Positions 59,214 to 64,000 of a stretch of 64,000 bases of DNA are shown piece after piece (position 1 is the stretch's first letter; every line of letters starts with the position of its first letter). Under the pieces are notes generated by a model. The model had not been told where the DNA came from and made no database searches. It was given only the letters and a program-made list of their open reading frames with translations. The DNA comes from an uncultured Rubripirellula sp. (GTDB lineage: Bacteria; Planctomycetota; Planctomycetia; Pirellulales; Pirellulaceae): the NCBI GenBank assembly GCA_938075415.1, contig CALJHC010000003.1, forward strand, positions 1,009,900 to 1,073,899, given 5' to 3'. Position numbers and translations under genes: made by a program.

Positions 59214-60698
59214 ATGACGCTAGTCGATTGGGTAATTGTTGCATCTTACGCAATGTTCACATTGGCTCTTGGATGGCGTGCCAGCCGATCCCAGAGCAAC
59301 TCAAGGGAGTACTTCATCGGTTCTGGAAGCATGAATCCTGTCATCGTTGGGATTTCACTTTTCGCAACCCTTTTAAGCACAATCAGCTACCTAGCTATTC
59401 CGGGCGAGGTGCTTGGAAAAGGCCCTATCTACCTAACCAACTATGTCGCCTATCCCTTTATTTTTCTTATCGTCGGATTTGTGATCATCCCGGTCTATAT
59501 GCGTCAACGAGTCACAAGTGCGTATGAGTTACTTGATGATCGCCTTGGTTATTCGGCGCGTCTCTTAGGTGGCAGCATGTTTTTATTGCTGCGACTCTTC
59601 TGGATGTCTCTGATGATCTACTTAACATCCAAAGCTCTCACCATCATGCTGGGCCTTGATGAGTCCCGTGTACCGCTGGTCATTCTGACGACGAGTGCTT
59701 TTGCGATTGGATACACTTCCCTTGGAGGACTGAAAGCCGTGGTGATCACGGACCTGCTACAAACAGTTCTACTCTATGGAGGTGCATTATTAGTTATTGC
59801 AACAATCACTTGGGAAATGAAGGGATTCTCGTGGTTTCCAACCCAGTGGCAGACCAACATTTGGGATACCCAACCTCTCTTCAGTCTTGATCCGTCAACT
59901 CGAGTGACAGTCCTTGGTTCAATCATTTCGGTCTTTTTGTGGACCGTTTGCACATCGGCTGGTGATCAGGTTTCCGTTCAACGCTTTATGGCAACCAAAG
60001 ATGCCGCTGCTGCGAGAAAAGCGGTCGCGGTACAACTTGTTGTTGGCGCCGTCGTTGGATCCACGCTTGGGCTCGTTGGAGTTGCCCTGTTAGGTTATTT
60101 CCAAGCAAACTCTCATCTTCTGCCTGATGGGCCAAATCTAAAAACCCAGGCTGACGAACTCTTTCCCTACTTTATCGCCAACCGTTTGCCTTCAGTTGTG
60201 CGGGGTTTGGTTGTCTCAGGACTTTTGGCTGCTGCTATGTCAAGTATTGATTCCGGTATTAATTCAATCACGGCAGTGGTTATGACTGATCTCAAACGCA
60301 AACGCCAAACAACAGATTCCACTTCACTTGGTTCTGCTCGAATGCTCGCAATTTTCATTGGTGTAATCGTTGCTGTCTTCAGTTCCATCATGGGATACAT
60401 ACCAGGGAACTTCATGGCCGTTACCAATAAGACGGTTAATCTTTTGACCGTCCCGATTGCACTCCTCTTTTTCTTTGCTCTTTACGTACCTTTCGCGAGC
60501 ACGCGAGGAGTCTTCATTGGAATTTTCTTCAGTGTTTTTTCGGCAGCCACCGTGGCGTTCTCTGGTCTTCTGTTTGGAATGACCGCTAGCGGGAACGACC
60601 CAGTAAGTTTTCAATGGATTTCGCCGATCGCGTTGCTGATCGGTCTCTCGTTTGGTTTACTAGGAAGCTTTCTCTTTCCAAACAAAAAAAGAACATGA
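59214..60698 (+). CDS. Sodium:solute symporter (SSS family)
   Basis: Polytopic importer with about 13 membrane helices. The family blocks YAMFTLALGWRASRSQSNSR, YFIGSGSMNPVIVG, SLFATLLSTISYLAIPGE and YTSLGGLKAVVITDLLQ are clear, and DSGINSITAVVMTDL near residue 345 fits the later sodium-site helix. It takes up a sugar, sugar acid or similar solute with Na. The HpcH/HpaI aldolase starts 82 bases downstream on the same strand, suggesting import of a substrate that yields a 2-keto-3-deoxy acid. ATG 59214 has AAGGCAAGAAC upstream. Confidence 0.93.
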   Translation: MTLVDWVIVASYAMFTLALGWRASRSQSNSREYFIGSGSMNPVIVGISLFATLLSTISYLAIPGEVLGKGPIYLTNYVAYPFIFLIVGFVIIPVYMRQRVTSAYELLDDRLGYSARLLGGSMFLLLRLFWMSLMIYLTSKALTIMLGLDESRVPLVILTTSAFAIGYTSLGGLKAVVITDLLQTVLLYGGALLVIATITWEMKGFSWFPTQWQTNIWDTQPLFSLDPSTRVTVLGSIISVFLWTVCTSAGDQVSVQRFMATKDAAAARKAVAVQLVVGAVVGSTLGLVGVALLGYFQANSHLLPDGPNLKTQADELFPYFIANRLPSVVRGLVVSGLLAAAMSSIDSGINSITAVVMTDLKRKRQTTDSTSLGSARMLAIFIGVIVAVFSSIMGYIPGNFMAVTNKTVNLLTVPIALLFFFALYVPFASTRGVFIGIFFSVFSAATVAFSGLLFGMTASGNDPVSFQWISPIALLIGLSFGLLGSFLFPNKKRT

Positions 60699-60779
60699 CG
60701 AATTGACCAGCGTATTGGCAAAGAAGCCGTCCAATAACACCAACCTAAAATTTCAACCAAACTGTCGTCAGCGAAACCC

Positions 60780-61541
60780 ATGAGAAAAAGCAAAACCTTG
60801 CACGCCATCCGAAACGGCAAGCCAGTAAAAAGCTGTGTTTTGGGCCACTACATTCCGGCCTTTGTCTTCCACGCTGCGCAAGCGGGATATGATTGCATTT
60901 GGTTAGATCTTGAGCATCGATCGATGACCAGACGCGAAGTCGAATACTTGCTGCTGGCGTCACATCATTGTGATATCGATATCATGTTGCGACCACCAAC
61001 ACTGGAGAAATCCAGGCTCTACCGCTACTTGGAGGACGGCGCTGCAGGCTTGATGATCCCACACGTTTCAACGCCTGAGATGGCTGAGAGACTGGTACAG
61101 TCAGTAAAGTTTCCTCCAATTGGTGATCGTGGCATCGACAATGCGGGTCTTGATGCCGACTATCATGTGCATGATCCGGACACCTACACCGCATGGGCCA
61201 ATCGGGAAACATTTTTGTGCGTCCAAATAGAAACCCCTGAAGCTGTTCAACGAATTGATGAAATCGCCTCCGTGAAAGGGGTCGATATTATTTTTGTAGG
61301 GCCGGGTGACCTTGGTTTACGATTGCGGCAGACAAAAGAAATGACGATTGACGAAGCTTGGGAAAAAGTAGCCGAATCCTGCAAACGTCATCAGGTGGCA
61401 TTTGGAGGCCCGACGTTAGGTCTTGATGAAATGATGAAGCGTCGGGAACAAGGGGCACAACTACTCGTCCACAGCAGTGAGTTTCAAGCCTTCACTGCTG
61501 CCCTTGCAGAAAATGCAAAGGACTTTCGAAAACTAACTTAG
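60780..61541 (+). CDS. HpcH/HpaI-family aldolase
   Basis: Metal-dependent class II aldolase cleaving 4-hydroxy-2-keto acids to pyruvate and an aldehyde (GarL/HpaI type). AFVFHAAQAGYDCIWLDLEH, LRPPTLEKSRLYRYLEDG, AAGLMIPHVSTPEMA, CVQIETPEAVQ and IIFVGPGDLGLRL are the family's metal- and pyruvate-binding blocks. The length, 253 residues, is normal. Together with the symporter before it, it may form a sugar-acid uptake and cleavage pair. The substrate is not deducible. Confidence 0.92.
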   Translation: MRKSKTLHAIRNGKPVKSCVLGHYIPAFVFHAAQAGYDCIWLDLEHRSMTRREVEYLLLASHHCDIDIMLRPPTLEKSRLYRYLEDGAAGLMIPHVSTPEMAERLVQSVKFPPIGDRGIDNAGLDADYHVHDPDTYTAWANRETFLCVQIETPEAVQRIDEIASVKGVDIIFVGPGDLGLRLRQTKEMTIDEAWEKVAESCKRHQVAFGGPTLGLDEMMKRREQGAQLLVHSSEFQAFTAALAENAKDFRKLT

Positions 61542-61664
61542 CTCGCCTTTGTCAGTTGAAGGAAAGAATCCACTTAATATCCGTATCAGGCTGTATCAGC
61601 GAGTAGGTCCAGCCAAAGATGAGGCAATCCTACGGGGTGATGAATGGGTTACCCATTCTGTTGG

Positions 61665-62507
61665 TCAGAACTTGGGCAGTATTTCAATCTGCTTCTCAAG
61701 TGGTAAACCAAGGAACCCCTTAAACTCCTCAATGAATTGGGTAGAGGTTTGGCCGAACGTTTTCTGAAAGGCTCCTTCCCAACCAAGCTCTGCGACTCGC
61801 GGATGAAATCTTTCGCGCAATACGCCTCGGCCGTGCCGATACAACAGATACGCAACAGCCCAACCTCCACTTTTGTAAGCCAGGCGACCATCAACGCCCT
61901 CATAGGTATCAGGTAAGACGGAATCGCAATCCTGAATTTTTTCTTGAATGAAATTCATCTTATTGATCATGCGCTGCTTAAAATTTGGCCATGGATCTCC
62001 TTGACTCGCTGCCCGTGAAAGACGTCCCGTTGCCCACAGATTTTCTGCGGTGATTTCTGCCATCGCCACAGCAGAACCTTCCGAAAACCTAACAGGACCC
62101 ATTTGCTTCTTTCGGATTTGATGGTCGGTACGATGAATGAAAGACATTTGGATCGAGTGCCAGTATTCATGTAGTAGTGTGATTTGGTCTCCCTCGGGAT
62201 GAATCTCCAGTTGACCTGCAAACCCCAGTGGCAGAGAGGATGAGTAACGATGGATTCCCCATTGATACCCACCATTATGACCTGCACTACTCGCCGGTTT
62301 GGCGTTAGCCAATGCATCAGCAACGATTCGATGGTACATCAAGAATCCATGATCCTCATTGGTCCGGTCGGCAAGACATTCGCGAGCCGTCATATCAACG
62401 CGTTCAACACGCGGTTTACAAAAAGCATCGCTCAAGGCGATGGCGGTATCACGGTCAGTACCCACCACCCAATATTCCAATCGTCCAGACGATCCCCAAC
62501 TGATCAC
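61665..62507 (-). pseudogene. HExxH metallopeptidase-like frame without a convincing start
   Basis: The frame is protein-like for 280 codons and has a zinc-peptidase helix LLHEYWHSIQMSF (HExxH) near residue 112 with a third-ligand Glu candidate in RFSEGSAVAMAEI about 30 residues on. Its first start codon is GTG 62507, with no ribosome site, in the middle of protein-like sequence. The frame continues about 23 codons further upstream (reading VFVASYITQYTANAIERK) until a TAG, with no start codon there. A different frame just upstream (an ATG at about 62662) is also protein-like. This suggests a frameshift or 5' loss, or a very unusual start. If intact, it would be a cytosolic or secreted zinc peptidase; if not, a remnant. 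Confidence 0.55.
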
Positions 62508-62860
62508 CGCCGCATTGAGTTTTCGTTCAATTGCATTGGCGGTGTACTGCGTGATATATGAAGCAACAAAGACCTTCTACCTGATTGACAGGATGGATGT
62601 CGAACAACGCGATTGCTTGCTGTTTCGAAACGGCAGGAATCGCATCTGCATGAGTCAATAACATGACGGGAGGTCATAGCCACCTGTAGCCGTGCGGGGT
62701 CGGATTTTAAGTACCTCGGGTAAATTAAAACTACCCGTAGTGCCTTTTGGTCAGCACGTCAGCAGCTAAAGAAGAACACTTTTATTTTTTACTCGTAAAA
62801 ATGATCGTACAAAAAAACGGTGCTTCTGGAACAACTCCAAAAACACCGTTATTTACTTAG
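62508..62860. other. Region upstream of the HExxH frame, with tRNA terminator
   Basis: Apart from the protein-like upstream frames of the possible pseudogene (to about 62662) and the tRNA terminator, I see no gene. A short inverted repeat, CGGGTA-TACCCG with a 9-base loop, lies near 62717-62737. Confidence 0.45.
62811..62850 (-). terminator. Rho-independent terminator of tRNA-Leu
   Basis: In minus-strand reading, a 15-bp hairpin with two G-U pairs (arms starting AACGGTG and ending CACCGTT, 5-base loop) ends in seven T residues. It starts 10 bases beyond the tRNA 3' end. Confidence 0.92.
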
Positions 62861-62944
62861 TACCGGAGGTGGGACTCGAACCCACATGAGGTTGCCCTCA
62901 CCGGATTTTGAATCCGGCGCGTCTGCCAATTCCGCCACTCCGGC
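62861..62944 (-). tRNA. tRNA-Leu (anticodon CAA)
   Basis: 84 nucleotides, with the long variable arm of a leucine tRNA. Acceptor stem GCCGGAG pairs with CTCCGGT (G1-U72 wobble), discriminator A. The anticodon stem CCGGA/TCCGG holds loop TTCAAAA, giving anticodon CAA, which reads UUG. The variable arm is TGAGGGCAACCTCA, and the T arm GTGGGTTCGAGTCCCAC. CCA is not encoded; the bases CTA follow. Confidence 0.97.
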
Positions 62945-63059
62945 AAAGTGCGAAAAACACAGTATATACAGCATTTTTTTCTCTCAAAGAGGACATCGGA
63001 AAAAGAAAGCGATCTTCTGTACGGCAAAACCAAAGTTTCCTGCTGCTGACTGGCTGGGT

Positions 63060-63209
63060 GTGTCCGTACTCTCCATGCTTCTAGTCACCTTTATTGGAGC
63101 ATCAATTCTCTTTTATATCGCTGACAAAAAGTTCGATCGTCATTGGTGGTGGCAATATTTCTTTCTCGGGACGTCTAAAACGCGATCCAACACAAATCCC
63201 TTTGAGTAA
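63060..63209 (+). CDS. Possible 49-residue membrane protein
   Basis: Doubtful. From GTG 63060 the frame gives one strong hydrophobic helix (SVLSMLLVTFIGASILFYIA) and then a basic/aromatic tail, KKFDRHWWWQYFFLG. This is protein-like, but no ribosome site is seen and the same frame runs backwards through the antisense of the tRNA. It could be a true small protein or chance. Confidence 0.25.
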   Translation: MSVLSMLLVTFIGASILFYIADKKFDRHWWWQYFFLGTSKTRSNTNPFE

Positions 63210-63263
63210 GACCAGGGCCGGGCGATTCAGGGCGATCTGCCGACGGTATCGATGTCAAGAAAA

Positions 63264-63722
63264 TCATTGATGCGTCATCACCGTGTTCGAATGAACACCA
63301 AGTGATTGACGTCGCAGATGGCCCCCCAGAGATCCACCGATGAAGGCCATCGGTAGATAAGCCAAAAGGAGGTCGACGCCAATGAACCACGTTGGACCTC
63401 CTACTGACAACACCATCATCAGGCCTCCGTTGAGAAAGAAAGCCGCAATCACAGTCGCCCCGACAAAAGGTTTCATCGATGCATATCGGGCGACCAGAAA
63501 AGCGCCGATAAGAGTCCCCAGTGCGTGTGCAAGCCAAGGGAAGAGAAAACTCTTTGGCGGTAGCAGTTTGATGTTTTCTTTTAGAACTTCCGCATCAGAA
63601 AGATCCAATCCACCGGGTGGAGGTATCAAAACCATTCCCAAGCTGACCAAGGACAGATTCACGATACTACCCATGACAATACCGACAAAAATCCAAGTCA
63701 TGTTGCGGAGACTGTCTTTCAT
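63264..63722 (-). CDS. Small integral membrane protein, unknown
   Basis: Not recognised by family. 152 residues with four clear membrane helices: WIFVGIVMGSIVNLSLVSLG (about 10-30), FLFPWLAHALGTLIGAFLVA (about 59-78), PFVGATVIAAFFLNGGLMMV (about 85-104) and FIGVDLLLAYLPMAFIGGSL (about 113-132). Conserved-looking PPPGGLDLSDAE lies in a periplasmic or cytoplasmic loop. Similar small four-helix proteins are common in planctomycetes and Bacteroidetes. It lies 108 bases downstream of the glpF-like gene on the same strand, possibly in one transcript. Confidence 0.8.
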   Translation of the reverse strand: MKDSLRNMTWIFVGIVMGSIVNLSLVSLGMVLIPPPGGLDLSDAEVLKENIKLLPPKSFLFPWLAHALGTLIGAFLVARYASMKPFVGATVIAAFFLNGGLMMVLSVGGPTWFIGVDLLLAYLPMAFIGGSLGGHLRRQSLGVHSNTVMTHQ

Positions 63723-63830
63723 TTGCTGTTTCGTCCAAACAGATGTGATCGAAAATAGTTGCGTCTAAGTGATTTTGGCCAGCAAAAATCAGGTTTCACT
63801 CACAACTAACTTACCTCATCAGTCGCGATG

Positions 63831-64000
63831 CTAATTTGGAATCAAAAATAAAACCCGATACACTGCTAAAGTGATCGCTGCACCAACGCATGGGCCTACT
63901 ACAGGTATCCATGAATAAGACCAATCGCTATCTCTTTTTCCTACAATAGGCAGGATGGCGTGTATCAAACGAGGCGCGAGATCCCGTGCCGGATTGATCG
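63831..64000 (-). CDS. glpF: Aquaglyceroporin (GlpF-like), 3' part only
   Basis: The window edge cuts the gene; only the last 56 codons to the TAG at 63831-63833 are present. The translation begins with [20 protein letters not shown], the second NPA box; Asp after NPAR marks the glycerol-conducting branch rather than water-only aquaporins. [21 protein letters not shown] then forms the last membrane helix. It would let glycerol or small polyols pass through the inner membrane. The rest lies beyond the window. Confidence 0.85.
   Translation of the reverse strand, partial: INPARDLAPRLIHAILPIVGKRDSDWSYSWIPVVGPCVGAAITLAVYRVLFLIPN

Noticed and set aside
62820..63209. A 129-codon open frame on the plus strand
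   Set aside because: It is the antisense of tRNA-Leu; the translated tRNA segment (GGTRTHMRLPSPDFESGA) is a well-known artefact. Only the last 49 codons are kept as a doubtful small protein.

Overview
The window looks like the chromosome of a planctomycete, probably of the Pirellula/Rhodopirellula type. The reasons are gene content and architecture: a giant secreted propeller/HEAT/cytochrome c protein of the PVC kind, a sulfatase, a DUF1571 lipoprotein-like gene, a fused AroD-AroE enzyme, a NagB/PIG-L fusion, an LptD-like barrel protein, a twin-arginine Gfo/Idh oxidoreductase, a receiver/anti-sigma-type ATPase fusion and class II photolyase. Base composition is roughly balanced, many genes have weak or no Shine-Dalgarno sites, and GTG/TTG starts are common. 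The species assignment is inference; no rRNA is present. I see no phage, insertion sequence, CRISPR array or plasmid functions. The window is mostly core and secondary metabolism.

Layout. 1-6.96 kb (+): a cut metallo-beta-lactamase-fold hydrolase, then an amino-sugar pair (ROK kinase overlapping a NagB/PIG-L fusion), a PhoD-like phosphatase and a PlsC-type acyltransferase. 7.07-10.45 kb (-): the 1124-residue cytochrome-bearing secreted protein. 11-12.9 kb (+): a small membrane protein and a Tat-exported Gfo/Idh oxidoreductase followed by a clear terminator. 13.1-14.2 kb (-) secreted galactose mutarotase, divergent from a tRNA-dihydrouridine synthase. 15.4-20.4 kb (-): an NtrC-like regulator and carB. 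21.1-32 kb (-): a long run of co-directional genes: a secreted nuclease/phosphatase-fold protein, a three-gene MacAB-like exporter whose adaptor carries EF-hands, a UDP-sugar pyrophosphorylase, a lipoate-ligase-fold protein and a very large FtsX-type permease.

32.4-41.4 kb: cutA (+), an LptD-like protein (-), a DUF885 peptidase-like protein (+), then a translationally coupled pair of a HemW/HemN-type radical SAM protein and a GcvH-like lipoyl carrier (-), and a BamB-like PQQ propeller (-). 41.6-45.2 kb: aroDE coupled to an ArgA-like acetyltransferase (+), and a prepilin-peptidase-like gene (-). 45.9-50.6 kb (+): the receiver/ATPase fusion, photolyase, rplM-rpsI and infA. 51-58.2 kb (+): an unrecognised secreted protein with a textbook terminator, DUF1571 and DinB-like genes, a sulfatase and a Na/phosphate symporter with a PhoU tail. 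59.2-61.5 kb (+): sodium:solute symporter plus HpcH/HpaI aldolase. 61.7-64 kb (-): an HExxH protein that lacks a convincing start, tRNA-Leu(CAA) with terminator, a small membrane protein and the cut 3' end of an aquaglyceroporin.

The most notable points are the coupled lipoyl-carrier/radical SAM pair, the apparently NagA-free amino-sugar module, the REC-ATPase fusion without a kinase domain, the calcium-site-bearing exporter adaptor, and a possible decayed metallopeptidase. None of these can be shown to be new without database searches.
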